64,000 nt of DNA from Pseudomonas rustica (GTDB taxonomy: Bacteria; Pseudomonadota; Gammaproteobacteria; Pseudomonadales; Pseudomonadaceae), in NCBI RefSeq assembly GCF_018336155.1, contig NZ_JAGYHF010000008.1, positions 248,001 through 312,000 of the forward strand, written 5' to 3'. Position 1 is the stretch's first letter. Every line of letters starts with the position of its first letter. A program made the translations under genes and the position numbers. The notes under the pieces are model-generated. The model saw only the letters and a program-made list of their open reading frames with translations. It did not search any database and had not been told where the DNA came from. Of this stretch, positions 51,945 to 62,516 are shown in pieces.

Positions 51945-54749
51945 TCAGTGAGCCTCATCCCAATTGTTGCCTACACCGACTTCGACCAGTAGCGGTACAT
52001 CCAGTTTCGCCGCTTCGCTCATGTGCACGCGGATTTCGGCGCTGACCTGCTCGACCAGATCCTCGCGAACCTCCAGCACCAATTCATCGTGTACCTGCAG
52101 GATGACGCGAGCGTCCAGCCCGGACGTCGCCAGCCATTCATCAACAGCCACCATGGCTTTCTTGATGATATCGGCAGCCGTACCCTGCATCGGCGCGTTG
52201 ATCGCCGTGCGTTCGGCGGCAGCGCGTTCCTGCGGCTTGTTCGAGTTGATCTCCGGCAAATACAGACGACGGCCAAAGAACGTCTCGACATAACCCTGAT
52301 CCGCTGCCTGCGCGCGGGTGCGATCCATGTACTCGCGAACCCCCGGATAGCGGGCGAAGTAGGTGTCGATGTAAGCCTTGGCAGTCTTGGTGTCGACGCC
52401 GATGTCTTTGCCGAGCTTCTGCGCGCCCATGCCGTAGATCAGGCCGAAGTTGATCGCCTTGGCGCCACGGCGCTGATCGGAGCTGACTTCGTGCAGTTCG
52501 ACCTTGAACACTTCGGCAGCGGTCGCGGTGTGCACGTCGAGATTGTTGCGGAAGGCGTTCATCAGGCCTTCGTCCTTGGACAGGTGCGCCATGATCCGCA
52601 GTTCGATCTGCGAATAGTCCGCTGCCAGCAGTTTGTAGCCTTTTGGCGCGACGAACGCCTGACGAATGCGTCGACCTTCAGCGGTGCGCACCGGAATGTT
52701 CTGCAGGTTAGGATCGCTGGAGGACAAGCGACCGGTCGACGCTACCGCCTGATGATACGAAGTGTGGATACGCCCGGTGCGCGGGTTGATCTGCTCCGGC
52801 AGGCGATCGGTGTAAGTGCTTTTCAGCTTGCTCATCGAGCGGTGCTCCATCAGCACCTTCGGCAAGCGGTGATCATCTTCAGCGAGTTTCGCCAACACTT
52901 CTTCAGCGGTGGACGGCTGGCCCTTGGCGGTCTTCTTCAGCACTGGCAAACCAAGCTTCTCGTAGAGAATCACGCCCAGTTGCTTCGGCGAGCCGAGGTT
53001 GAATTCTTCCCCGGCGATCTCGAACGCTTCGCGCTCCAGCGCGACCATTTTGTTGCCCAACTCGATGCTCTGGATGCCGAGCAGCTCCGCGTCAACGAAC
53101 GCGCCCTGGCGTTCGATGCGCGCCAGCACCGGCACCAACGGGATTTCGATGTCGGTCAGCACGCTGGCCAGGCTCGGGATCGCGCTGAGTTTTTCGAACA
53201 GAGTCTGGTGCAGACGCAGGGTGATGTCGGCGTCTTCGGCGGCGTACGGGCCGGCCTGTTCCAGCGCGATCTGGTCGAAAGTCAGCTGCTTGGCGCCTTT
53301 GCCGGCGATGTCCTGGAAACTCACAGTGGTGTGATCCAGGTACTTCTGCGCGAGGCTGTCCATGTCGTGGCGGGTGGCGGTGGAGTTGAGCACGTAGGAC
53401 TCAAGCATCGTGTCGAAGGCGATGCCACGCACGGTGATGCCTTGGCTCTGATCACCACCGATGGCGCAGTTGGCGAGGATGTTCATGTCGAACTTGGCGT
53501 GCTGGCCGACCTTGAGCTTGCTCGGGTCTTCCAGAATTGGTTTGAGGGCGCGCAATACGGTGTCGCGATCCAGCTGTTCTGGCACGCCGATGTAGGAGTG
53601 GGTCAGCGGAATGTACGCGGCCTCGTTGGCCTGCACGGCGAACGACAGGCCGACCAATTGCGCCTGCTGCGCATCGATGCCGGTGGTTTCGGTGTCGAAG
53701 GCGAACAGCTTGGCGTTGTTGAGTTTTTCCAGCCAGACGTCGAAACGTGCCTGATCGAGGATGGTTTCGTACGCCGCTTCGGTCGGAGCAGCAGGAGTTT
53801 CGATATCTGGCGCGCTGAACAGATCGCCAGCCGGCGCAGGCTCGCTGGCCGCGCTCAATTCCAGCCGTTTGGCGTCGCGATCCAGATCATTGATCCAGCT
53901 TTTGAATTCCAGCAGCGAGTACAGCTCGTAGAGCTTGGCCGGGTCTTCCGCGCCCATCTGCAAATCGTCGAGTTCGACGTCCAGCGGCACGTCGATCTTG
54001 ATCGTCGCCAGTTGATAGGAGAGGAATGCCATCTCCTTGTGCTCTTCGAGCTTGGCCGGCAGGGTTTTCGCGCCGCGAATCGGCAGGGTCGGGACGATGT
54101 CGAGATTGGCGTACAACTCGGTGAGGCCACCGTTGACGCCGACCAGCAAGCCGGAAGCGGTCTTCGGGCCGATGCCCGGAACGCCTGGAATGTTGTCGGA
54201 CGAATCGCCCATCAGCGCCAGATAATCGATGATCTGCTCCGGTGCGACGCCGAATTTCTCCTTCACGCCTTCCACGTCCATCGAGCTACCGGACATGGTG
54301 TTGACCAAGGTAATGTGGCCATCGACCAGTTGCGCCATGTCCTTGTCGCCGGTGGAGATGATCACCGGACGATCCGCCGCCGCGCTGCTGCGGGCGAGGG
54401 TGCCGATCACGTCATCAGCCTCGACGCCTTCCACGCACAACAGCGGGAAACCTAGGGCGATCACGCTCTGGTGCAACGGCTCGATCTGCACGCGCATGTC
54501 GTCGGGCATGCTTGGGCGATTGGCTTTGTATTCGGCGTACATCTCATCGCGAAATGTCCCACCCTTGGCGTCGAACACCACGGCGAACGGGCTGTCCGGG
54601 TACTGCTTGCGCAGACTCTTGAGCATGTTCAGCACGCCTTTGACCGCACCGGTCGGCAGGCCTTTGGAAGTGGTCAGTGGTGGCAGCGCGTGAAAGGCGC
54701 GGTACAGGTAAGACGAACCGTCCACCAGGACGAGGGGGGCTTGGCTCAT
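51945..54749 (-). CDS. polA: DNA polymerase I
   Basis: This 934-residue enzyme has three parts: a 5'-3' exonuclease (about 1-290, with KANRPSMPDDMR), a 3'-5' proofreading exonuclease (about 330-520, FAFDTETTGID intact), and a Pol I family A polymerase (from about 560, with SQIELRIMAHLSKDE, GAKAINFGLIYGMG and QVHDELVLEV). It fills Okazaki-fragment and repair gaps. The ATG at 54749 was preferred to a TTG 12 nt earlier. An 810-aa open frame on the opposite strand is a shadow. Confidence 0.98.
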   Translation of the reverse strand: MSQAPLVLVDGSSYLYRAFHALPPLTTSKGLPTGAVKGVLNMLKSLRKQYPDSPFAVVFDAKGGTFRDEMYAEYKANRPSMPDDMRVQIEPLHQSVIALGFPLLCVEGVEADDVIGTLARSSAAADRPVIISTGDKDMAQLVDGHITLVNTMSGSSMDVEGVKEKFGVAPEQIIDYLALMGDSSDNIPGVPGIGPKTASGLLVGVNGGLTELYANLDIVPTLPIRGAKTLPAKLEEHKEMAFLSYQLATIKIDVPLDVELDDLQMGAEDPAKLYELYSLLEFKSWINDLDRDAKRLELSAASEPAPAGDLFSAPDIETPAAPTEAAYETILDQARFDVWLEKLNNAKLFAFDTETTGIDAQQAQLVGLSFAVQANEAAYIPLTHSYIGVPEQLDRDTVLRALKPILEDPSKLKVGQHAKFDMNILANCAIGGDQSQGITVRGIAFDTMLESYVLNSTATRHDMDSLAQKYLDHTTVSFQDIAGKGAKQLTFDQIALEQAGPYAAEDADITLRLHQTLFEKLSAIPSLASVLTDIEIPLVPVLARIERQGAFVDAELLGIQSIELGNKMVALEREAFEIAGEEFNLGSPKQLGVILYEKLGLPVLKKTAKGQPSTAEEVLAKLAEDDHRLPKVLMEHRSMSKLKSTYTDRLPEQINPRTGRIHTSYHQAVASTGRLSSSDPNLQNIPVRTAEGRRIRQAFVAPKGYKLLAADYSQIELRIMAHLSKDEGLMNAFRNNLDVHTATAAEVFKVELHEVSSDQRRGAKAINFGLIYGMGAQKLGKDIGVDTKTAKAYIDTYFARYPGVREYMDRTRAQAADQGYVETFFGRRLYLPEINSNKPQERAAAERTAINAPMQGTAADIIKKAMVAVDEWLATSGLDARVILQVHDELVLEVREDLVEQVSAEIRVHMSEAAKLDVPLLVEVGVGNNWDEAH

Positions 54750-54823
54750 GAGCAGGATCAACCTTTTCGGCGGGTCCGGCGCTAGAATAGCGGGACCGTT
54801 GACGACAAAGGGACAAGGTTATC

Positions 54824-55114
54824 ATGCGTACGTTAAATCGCTTGCTGCTGGTCGGTCTGATTGCTGCCTCACCGTTGGCCGCGATGGCGGCGGATGATGC
54901 ACCGACAGGGGAGCCGGAAGTTACCATCCGCACGGAAGGCGACAAGACCATTCAGGAGTACCGCCAGAACGGTTTCCTCTATGCGATCAAAGTGACCCAG
55001 AAAGGCTTTCCGCCATACTTTCTGGTGCGTGCCGACGGGACGGATGCCAACTTCATCCGCTCGGATCAGCCGGATATGCTGATTCCGTCATGGAAGATTT
55101 TCGAATGGAAGTAA
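54824..55114 (+). CDS. DUF2782 periplasmic protein
   Basis: This 96-residue protein has a signal peptide (...ASPLAAMA) and the DUF2782 core EVTIRTEGDKTIQEYRQNG, ending PSWKIFEWK. It is divergent from polA and 54 nt upstream of thrB. Family members are found throughout gammaproteobacteria beside polA or thrB; function is unknown. Confidence 0.85.
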   Translation: MRTLNRLLLVGLIAASPLAAMAADDAPTGEPEVTIRTEGDKTIQEYRQNGFLYAIKVTQKGFPPYFLVRADGTDANFIRSDQPDMLIPSWKIFEWK

Positions 55115-55168
55115 GTTTTTAATTCACCCGGCGCCGCAATTGGCGGCGCCCGTACTGGCAGTTAAAAC

Positions 55169-56122
55169 ATGTCTGTGTTCACGCCCCTGGCTCGGCCCGA
55201 GCTGGAAACCTTTCTCGCCCCTTACGGGCTAGGCCGTCTGCTTGATTTCCAGGGGATCGCCGCCGGCAGCGAAAACACCAATTTCTTTATCAGCCTGGAG
55301 CAGGGCGAATTTGTCCTGACCCTGGTCGAGCGCGGCCCGGTGCAGGAGATGCCGTTCTTCATCGACCTGCTCGACGTGCTCCACGAAGCCGATCTGCCGG
55401 TGCCGTACGCATTGCGCACCACTGACGGCGTGGCGTTGCGCGAGCTGAAAGGCAAACCGGCGCTGCTGCAACCGCGTCTGTCCGGCAAACACATCAAAGT
55501 GGCCAATGCCCAGCATTGCGTGCAGGTCGGCGAATTGCAGGCGCATCTGCACCTGGCGACGCAGGGCGAGCGCATGATCAAGCGCAAGACTGATCGTGGC
55601 CTCGACTGGATGCTGGAGGAGGGCAATGAATTTCTCTCGCACCTGAGCGATGAGCCACGGGCCTTGCTGCAAAAGGCGCTGGATGAAATCAGCGAGCGCA
55701 AAGAGAAGATTCTCGCGTTGCCTCGGGCGAACATTCATGCGGATTTGTTTCGCGATAACGCGATGTTCGAAGGCACGCACCTGACCGGGCTGATCGACTT
55801 CTACAACGCCTGCTCGGGGCCGATGCTGTACGACGTGGCGATTGCCTTGAACGACTGGTGCTCGGACGAAGAAGGTTTGATCGATGGCCCGCGTGCCCGC
55901 GCATTCCTTGGCGCTTATGCGGCGCTACGGCCGTTCACGGCGGCAGAGGCTGAGTTGTGGCCAATGATGCTGCGCGTGGCGTGTGTGCGGTTCTGGCTGT
56001 CGCGGTTGATCGCGGCGGAGCAGTTTGCCGGGCAGGACGTGTTGATTCACGATCCAAAAGAGTTTGAGCAGAAATTGGCGCAGCGGCAGCAGGTGCACAC
56101 ACCGTTGCCTTTCGCCCTTTAA
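55169..56122 (+). CDS. thrB: Homoserine kinase (APH-fold type)
   Basis: This 317-residue enzyme phosphorylates homoserine in threonine synthesis. It is the aminoglycoside-phosphotransferase-fold form typical of Pseudomonas, not the GHMP form of enterics: catalytic loop ANIHADLFRDN and metal-binding LIDFYNA. Length is standard. It follows the DUF2782 gene and ends in a REP. Confidence 0.95.
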   Translation: MSVFTPLARPELETFLAPYGLGRLLDFQGIAAGSENTNFFISLEQGEFVLTLVERGPVQEMPFFIDLLDVLHEADLPVPYALRTTDGVALRELKGKPALLQPRLSGKHIKVANAQHCVQVGELQAHLHLATQGERMIKRKTDRGLDWMLEEGNEFLSHLSDEPRALLQKALDEISERKEKILALPRANIHADLFRDNAMFEGTHLTGLIDFYNACSGPMLYDVAIALNDWCSDEEGLIDGPRARAFLGAYAALRPFTAAEAELWPMMLRVACVRFWLSRLIAAEQFAGQDVLIHDPKEFEQKLAQRQQVHTPLPFAL

Positions 56123-56126
56123 AAGC

Positions 56127-56201
56127 TTCGCGAGCAAGCCCGCTCCCACATTGGTTCTGTGTCGTTCACAAATCCAATGTGGGAGCGGGCTTGCTCGCGA
56201 A
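56127..56201. repeat. Paired inverted REP, near-identical to 60016-60090
   Basis: Perfect 28-bp arms at 56127-56154 and 56174-56201. Its 75 bases differ from the copy at 60016-60090 at only three central positions, which suggests recent copying between two sites 3.9 kb apart. Confidence 0.9.
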
Positions 56202-56223
56202 TGGGTCGACGCCGATGCCGGGT

Positions 56224-57144
56224 TTACAGAGATTCCAGGCACCCGGCCAAATCATTCCCCAACTTTTCCAACACCTGCTCATAGCCCTGAGCCGTCGCCG
56301 GGGTGTACCCGCCCAACGCATCCAGCTCAGCCAGTTTCACTGGCAGGCCAGCGACCAATGTCTCCGCCAGACGCGGACGCAACGGCGGCTCGCTGAACAC
56401 ACAAGTCTTGCCCACTTCCTGCAAACGCTTGCGCATCGCTGCGACATGCTGCGCGCCCGGCTGCACTTCGGCGGCCACGCTGAACACCCCGGTGTGCTTC
56501 AGGCCGTAAGCCTCTTCAAAGTAATCAAACGCCTCGTGAAAGACGAAATACGGCTTGCCTTCTACGCTGGCCAGACGCTGCTTCAAGCGTTGATCCAATG
56601 CATCCAGGCGCTCATCAAACGCCTTGGCATTGCTCTGATAGCGCTCGGCATTCGCCGGGTCGGCAGCGCTGAGGTCTGCGGCCATCTTGTCGGCGATCAC
56701 TCGCGCATTCACCGGCGACAGCCACAAATGCGCATCCAGCGTGCCTGGACGGTGATCGTGATCATGCTCGTCGGCCTCTTCGGCGTGGGAGTGGCTGTCT
56801 TCAGCAAAACGCCGCAGCTTCATCCCCGGCAGATCCTGCACGGCGACGCTCGGCAGCGTACGACCGTTCAGCACGCGTGGCAGGAAACCCTCCATGTCCG
56901 GGCCGATCCAGTAGAGCAGATCGACCGATTGCACCTTCCGTACGTCGGATGGCCGCAGCGCGTAATTGTGCGGCGAGGCACCCGGCGGCAGCAGCACTTC
57001 GGGAATCGCCACACCGTCCTGCACGGCCGCTGCAATCAGCTGCAACGGCTTGATGCTGGTGAGGACTTTGACCTGGGCCTGAGCCGAACCGATCAGCAGA
57101 AAACTGGCGACAAAAGCCACAAAAACAGAAAAAAGTCGGGACAC
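56224..57144 (-). CDS. znuA: Zinc ABC transporter, periplasmic binding protein
   Basis: This 306-residue cluster A-I binding protein has a signal peptide (VSRLFSVFVAFVASFLLIGSA, cleaved near AQA). Zinc-binding histidines occur in GASPHNY and DAHLWLSP and in the FVFHEAFDY segment. A His-rich loop (HSHAEEADEHDHDH) in between can collect zinc. The GTG at 57144 is chosen as signal start; a GTG at 57153 would add three residues. It is divergent from zur with a putative Zur site between. Confidence 0.93.
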   Translation of the reverse strand: MSRLFSVFVAFVASFLLIGSAQAQVKVLTSIKPLQLIAAAVQDGVAIPEVLLPPGASPHNYALRPSDVRKVQSVDLLYWIGPDMEGFLPRVLNGRTLPSVAVQDLPGMKLRRFAEDSHSHAEEADEHDHDHRPGTLDAHLWLSPVNARVIADKMAADLSAADPANAERYQSNAKAFDERLDALDQRLKQRLASVEGKPYFVFHEAFDYFEEAYGLKHTGVFSVAAEVQPGAQHVAAMRKRLQEVGKTCVFSEPPLRPRLAETLVAGLPVKLAELDALGGYTPATAQGYEQVLEKLGNDLAGCLESL

Positions 57145-57171
57145 GATGACCACTCAAGGAGGCGAGAACGG

Positions 57172-57184
57172 GTAACATAATAAC
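57172..57184. promoter_or_regulatory. Candidate Zur-binding site
   Basis: GTAACATAATAAC lies between the divergent znuA and zur starts and resembles the AT-rich dyad core bound by Zur (GTTAT...ATAAC). One dyad could govern both promoters. The match is imperfect. Confidence 0.45.
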
Positions 57185-57210
57185 GTCTCTATCAAAACTC
57201 GTCGCCGCCC

Positions 57211-57692
57211 ATGCCTATTACACCGATTGCCAGCCGTCCCCACGACCACTCACATTGCGTGCACAGCGCTTTGTCCGAGGCCGATACCTTGTGCGCCCAG
57301 AAAGGCTTGCGCCTGACCGCGTTGCGCCGCCGGGTGCTGGAATTGGTGTGGCAAAGCCACAAGCCGCTGGGCGCCTACGACATTCTCGCCGTGCTCAGCG
57401 AGCAGGATGGCCGCCGCGCCGCGCCGCCAACCGTGTACCGTGCGCTGGACTTCCTCCTGGAAAACGGCCTGGTGCACCGCATCTCTTCGCTGAACGCCTT
57501 CGTAGGCTGCGTCCATCCGGAGCACGCGCATCAGGGCCAGTTCTTGATTTGCCGTGAATGCCACGCCGCCATCGAACTTGAGCAAAAAGTAATCAGCGAC
57601 GCGATTATCAACAGCGCCAAAGACGTCGGTTTCATCGTCGAAGCGCAGACTGTCGAAGTCGTCGGCCTGTGCTCCGGTTGCCAGGGGGCTTG

Positions 57693-57693
<1 letters not shown>
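57211..57693 (+). CDS. zur: Zinc uptake regulator Zur (Fur family)
   Basis: This 160-residue repressor binds zinc and shuts down zinc uptake genes. The N-terminal winged helix is GLRLTALRRRVLELVWQSHKPLGAYDIL. Zinc-site residues include HPEHAHQ, the structural cysteines ICRECH and LCSGCQ, with a further His-rich start (PHDHSHCVHS). It overlaps znuC by one base (TGATG), so repressor, ATPase and permease are coupled. Confidence 0.95.
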
Positions 57694-58470
<777 letters not shown>

Positions 58471-58478
<8 letters not shown>

Positions 58479-59259
58479 TTTTCTGTTGTATGCCCTGCTT
58501 GCAGGTCTGGCGCTGGCGATCGTTGCAGGTCCGCTGGGTTCGTTCGTGGTCTGGCGACGCATGGCTTATTTCGGCGACACCCTGTCCCACGCTGCGCTGC
58601 TCGGTGTGGCGCTGGGCTTTTTGCTGGATGTCAGCCCGACGGTCGCGGTCACCGTAGGCTGTCTGCTGCTGGCGGTGCTTTTGGTGACTTTGCAACAGCG
58701 CCAACCGCTGGCGTCTGACACGCTTTTGGGAATTCTCGCACCCAGCACGCTCTCTCTCGGCCTGGTGGTACTAAGCTTCATGCATGAAGTGCGGATCGAC
58801 CTGATGGCCTATCTGTTCGGCGACCTGCTGGCGATCAGCCCGACTGATCTGGCGTGGATCCTCGGCGGCAGCGCGGCGGTGCTGGTGTTGCTGGTGACAT
58901 TGTGGCGGCCATTGCTGGCGATCACCGTGCATGAAGAGCTGGCCAAGGTCGAAGGCCTGCCGGTTGCAGGTCTGCGCATGGCGCTGATGTTGTTGATTGC
59001 GGTGGTGATCGCGGTGGCGATGAAAATCGTCGGTGTGTTGCTGATTACTTCACTGCTGATCATTCCGGCGGCTGCGGCACAGCGTCACGCTCGTTCGCCG
59101 GAGCAGATGGCGGTCGGCGCGAGCCTGCTGGGTATGGTCGCGGTGTGTGGCGGCCTTGCTTTGTCGTGGTTCAAGGACACCCCGGCAGGCCCGTCAATCG
59201 TTGTGACGGCGGCCGCACTGTTTCTGCTGAGTTTTGTTCTGCCCCGTCGTGGGGTGTAG
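58471..59259 (+). CDS. znuB: Zinc ABC transporter, permease
   Basis: This 262-residue inner-membrane permease has about eight helices with the family segments MAYFGDTLSHAALLGVALG and SLLIIPAAAAQRHARSPEQM. It forms the zinc channel with ZnuC and receives zinc from ZnuA. Length is standard. The PA5502-like lipoprotein gene follows after 37 nt. Confidence 0.95.
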
Positions 59260-59296
59260 ACTTGGCCGCTTTTTGCGCAAATAGAGAGTCGCAGGA

Positions 59297-60010
59297 ATGA
59301 AGCCGTTCGCCTCCCGTTATCTGCTCCTTGTCGCATTTTCAGTGCTGCTGGGCGCCTGCCAAAGTACCCCACCGGTGGTTGAAGCCCCCGATGCGCGGGC
59401 TACGGCCATCGCACAGCTGGAGCAAAGCCTGGCCAGCAGCGAACTGGCCACCGCTGAAGACCAATTGGCCGCTTTGCAGAAAGAAACTCCCAATGATCAA
59501 TCCCTTGAGCAATACCAGCGGCAATTGGCCGAAGCGTATCTGCGTCGCAGCCAGATTGTGTTGCAGAAGGGTGATGTGAATGCCGCCGCTACGGCGCTGA
59601 GCCGTGCCCGCGTGCTGATGCCGAAAGCGCCGGCGCTGACCGGTGGCGTCAACGGCGCCATCACCGAAGCGCGCAAGGCTGAGCTGGAAAAGGCTGAAGC
59701 GGCGCTGCTGGCGGCCGAAGCCAAGCCGAAAGCCAAGGTGATCGATCCGACCGCCGAGAGCACCACGGTTGCGCTGAATATCACCGATAGCCACAAACTT
59801 CGCCGCCAACTGGATGCGATCGCCGCCGATGTGGTGAATTATGAGTGTGGGGTGACGATTCAGGCACCACGGACGAATGACTATCCGTGGTTGTCGACGT
59901 TGCTGATCAAACGGGTCAAGAAGCTCAACCCGGATTTTGATCTGAAGATCGAGAAGCAGATCGTGCGCACCGTGCCGGCGCAAATGGTTTTGAGTCCGCG
60001 TAAACCTTAA
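59297..60010 (+). CDS. PA5502-like lipoprotein
   Basis: This 237-residue lipoprotein has a lipobox with C21 (LLGAC). Two helical TPR-like repeats (about 40-110: QLEQSLASSELATAEDQLAAL and ALSRARVLMPKAPAL) precede an Ala/Lys-rich region and a C-terminal domain with KLRRQLDAIAADV. It is conserved in Pseudomonas downstream of znuB but is not needed for zinc transport as far as is known. Function is unknown. Confidence 0.82.
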   Translation: MKPFASRYLLLVAFSVLLGACQSTPPVVEAPDARATAIAQLEQSLASSELATAEDQLAALQKETPNDQSLEQYQRQLAEAYLRRSQIVLQKGDVNAAATALSRARVLMPKAPALTGGVNGAITEARKAELEKAEAALLAAEAKPKAKVIDPTAESTTVALNITDSHKLRRQLDAIAADVVNYECGVTIQAPRTNDYPWLSTLLIKRVKKLNPDFDLKIEKQIVRTVPAQMVLSPRKP

Positions 60011-60015
60011 AAAGC

Positions 60016-60090
60016 TTCGCGAGCAAGCCCGCTCCCACATTGGTTCCGTGTCGTACACGAATCCAATGTGGGAGCGGGCTTGCTCGCGAA
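60016..60090. repeat. Paired inverted REP, near-identical to 56127-56201
   Basis: Arms of 28 bp at 60016-60043 and 60063-60090, matching the copy behind thrB except at three positions. It separates the lipoprotein gene from katE. Confidence 0.9.
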
Positions 60091-60115
60091 GGCGTCCTTT
60101 CAGGCAGCCAACAAC

Positions 60116-62254
60116 TTAAGCCGGAATGGCTTTAGCCTTAGGCTCACGAGCCCAAACCCGATGCTGCCCAATCGCAGCAAAGAACGGCTTGGTCAGCGCC
60201 GGTACATCCTTGCCTTGCAACAACCCGGCATCCGCTTCCAGTTTCAGCAAATCCTGCAATTGCTTGGCATCACCCTGCAACGCAATCGCCTTCAAATGCT
60301 TGTAAGCCTCCAGCACGTAGTGCAACGCCACGCCGTCACCGCTCAAGGCCTTGACCGACGCCGCGCCGCCCGGCACAAACACCGCATCGAAAATCACCGA
60401 CGGCATGCCTTCCATCGAAGCATCCACAGGCAACATTTTTCCGTCCGCAGTTTTCACCGGCGCCGAAGTCGGGCCGAGCAATTTCGCGTGCGCACCTTCC
60501 GCCGCCAATGCCTTCTTCATCGCATCAATCGCCGCACCATCGACGCCGTTAGCAGCAAGAATCGCCACTTTGCGGGTTTTGATGTTCTCTGGCAGCAGAT
60601 TCGCCTGGCTCAACGCTGGCGAGTGATCGAACGACACCTTGCGCGCATTCACCGTGCCTTTGGTAGGCGCAGGCAGACCCAGGTTGGCCGCTACACGTTT
60701 GGCCAGTTCCAGATCGATGTTGGCCAGAATCTCGTTCACCTCGCGCGCGCGGATGAACTCGCGTTCAACCTTGCCCAGCTCGAAGCTGTAGGCCGCGATG
60801 ATGTGCTCCTTCTCGTGCGGGCTCATGCTGTTGAAGAACAACGTCGCCTGAGAGAAGTGATCGCTGAACGACTCGCTGCGCTGGCGGATCTTGTTCGCAT
60901 CGATGCGCTCTGGATAACTTTCAAAACCACCGTCCTGTGCAGCCGGCGGGGTTTCTTTCGGCCAGCCGCCATCAATCGAGTTCGGCTCATAAGAAGCACG
61001 ACCCTTATCGATCACCGTGCGGTGCTGCGCATCGCGCTGGCCGTTGTGGAACGGCGCGACCGGGCGGTTGATCGGCAGCTCATGAAAGTTCGGCCCACCG
61101 AGTCGGCTGATTTGCGTATCGGTGTAGGAAAACAACCGACCTTGCAGCAGCGGATCATTGGAGAAGTCGATGCCCGGCACGATGTGGCCAGGGCAGAACG
61201 CAACCTGCTCGGTCTCGGCAAAGAAGTTGTCCGGGTTACGATTCAACGTCATTTTGCCCAGCGGCGTGATCGGCACGATTTCTTCGGGGATCAGCTTGGT
61301 CGGGTCGAGGATGTCGAAATCGAAGTCGTGCTCGTTTTCCTCCTCGATGATCTGTACACCGAGTTCCCATTCCGGGTAGTCGCCCATCTCGATCGCTTCC
61401 CAGAGGTCGCGACGGTGGTAGTCAGTGTCTTTACCGGCGAGCTTCTGCGCCTCGTCCCACACCAGCGAGCAAGTGCCGGCAGTAGGGCGCCAGTGGAATT
61501 TGACGAAGCGCGATTTGCCTTCGGCGTTGATCAGCCGGAAGGTGTGCACGCCGAAGCCTTGCATGCTGCGCAGGCTTTTCGGGATCGCCCGGTCAGACAT
61601 CGCCCAGATAACCATGTGCGCCGATTCCGGCACCAGCGAGACGAAATCCCAGAAGGTGTCGTGGGCAGAGCCACCGGTAGGGATTTCATTGTGCGGCTCA
61701 GGTTTCACCGCGTGGACGAAGTCGGGAAACTTGATCGCGTCCTGAATGAAGAAGACCGGCATGTTATTGCCGACCAAGTCGAAGTTGCCTTCATCGGTGA
61801 AGAACTTCACCGCGAAACCGCGCACGTCGCGTACGGTATCGCCGGAGCCACGCGGGCCCTGCACCGTGGAAAAGCGCACAAACACCGGCGTCTTTTTCCC
61901 CGGATCCTGTAGGAAACCGGCCTTGGTCAGTGTCGAATGGTTCTCGTAAGCCTGAAAGAAACCATGCGCGCCAGTGCCGCGCGCGTGGACGATGCGCTCC
62001 GGGATGCGTTCATGGTCAAAGTGCGTGATTTTTTCACGCATGATGAAGTCTTCAAGCAGCGATGGCCCGCGCGGGCCGGCCTTCAGGGTGTTCTGGTTGT
62101 CAGCAATCTTGACGCCCTGATTGGTGCGCAGGGCTTGGCCAGTGGCGTCGGAGCGGAACTTCTCCAGGCTGTCGAGTTTGGCGTTGGTGTTGGCTCGATC
62201 CGGGGCATCGGTTCCGGCCATCTGGCTTTTGTCGGACGTAGGCTTCTTGCTCAT
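60116..62254 (-). CDS. katE: Catalase HPII
   Basis: This 712-residue large-subunit monofunctional catalase splits H2O2. It has an N-terminal extension of about 80 residues, the active-site region VHARGTGAHGFF with catalytic His, the NNMPVFFIQDAIKFPD and YTDTQISRLG segments (heme-ligand tyrosine), and a C-terminal flavodoxin/DJ-1-like domain. Length fits clade 2 HPII. Expression is probably RpoS-dependent as in other proteobacteria, although no promoter is obvious in the 262-nt gap to metN. Confidence 0.96.
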   Translation of the reverse strand: MSKKPTSDKSQMAGTDAPDRANTNAKLDSLEKFRSDATGQALRTNQGVKIADNQNTLKAGPRGPSLLEDFIMREKITHFDHERIPERIVHARGTGAHGFFQAYENHSTLTKAGFLQDPGKKTPVFVRFSTVQGPRGSGDTVRDVRGFAVKFFTDEGNFDLVGNNMPVFFIQDAIKFPDFVHAVKPEPHNEIPTGGSAHDTFWDFVSLVPESAHMVIWAMSDRAIPKSLRSMQGFGVHTFRLINAEGKSRFVKFHWRPTAGTCSLVWDEAQKLAGKDTDYHRRDLWEAIEMGDYPEWELGVQIIEEENEHDFDFDILDPTKLIPEEIVPITPLGKMTLNRNPDNFFAETEQVAFCPGHIVPGIDFSNDPLLQGRLFSYTDTQISRLGGPNFHELPINRPVAPFHNGQRDAQHRTVIDKGRASYEPNSIDGGWPKETPPAAQDGGFESYPERIDANKIRQRSESFSDHFSQATLFFNSMSPHEKEHIIAAYSFELGKVEREFIRAREVNEILANIDLELAKRVAANLGLPAPTKGTVNARKVSFDHSPALSQANLLPENIKTRKVAILAANGVDGAAIDAMKKALAAEGAHAKLLGPTSAPVKTADGKMLPVDASMEGMPSVIFDAVFVPGGAASVKALSGDGVALHYVLEAYKHLKAIALQGDAKQLQDLLKLEADAGLLQGKDVPALTKPFFAAIGQHRVWAREPKAKAIPA

Positions 62255-62516
62255 CAGTCGTAAACTCCTCGGTTGACCCCGTGTTTGCCGGGGACTCTTG
62301 AGTGGTTCCCGGGCACGGCACCCAGGGTTTTCAAGTCGCTTACTTAGTGACTGATGGGGCGCTCGGAGCGTTCCTTTTTTATGACCTTTGATCTTGTTAT
62401 TGCCAAATCGAAGGTTAATTGCGAAATAAATGCTAAGAACCTCTATACGGACAGGCTAAAATGCGCGCCCGGCTAACCGCTGATCCTTTTCTAACGCGCC
62501 CCACAAGGTTCGCTAC

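Noticed and set aside
52023..54455. 810-aa open frame on the plus strand
   Set aside because: It lies antisense to polA, and its Arg/Gln/Val-rich composition is that of a high-GC shadow.
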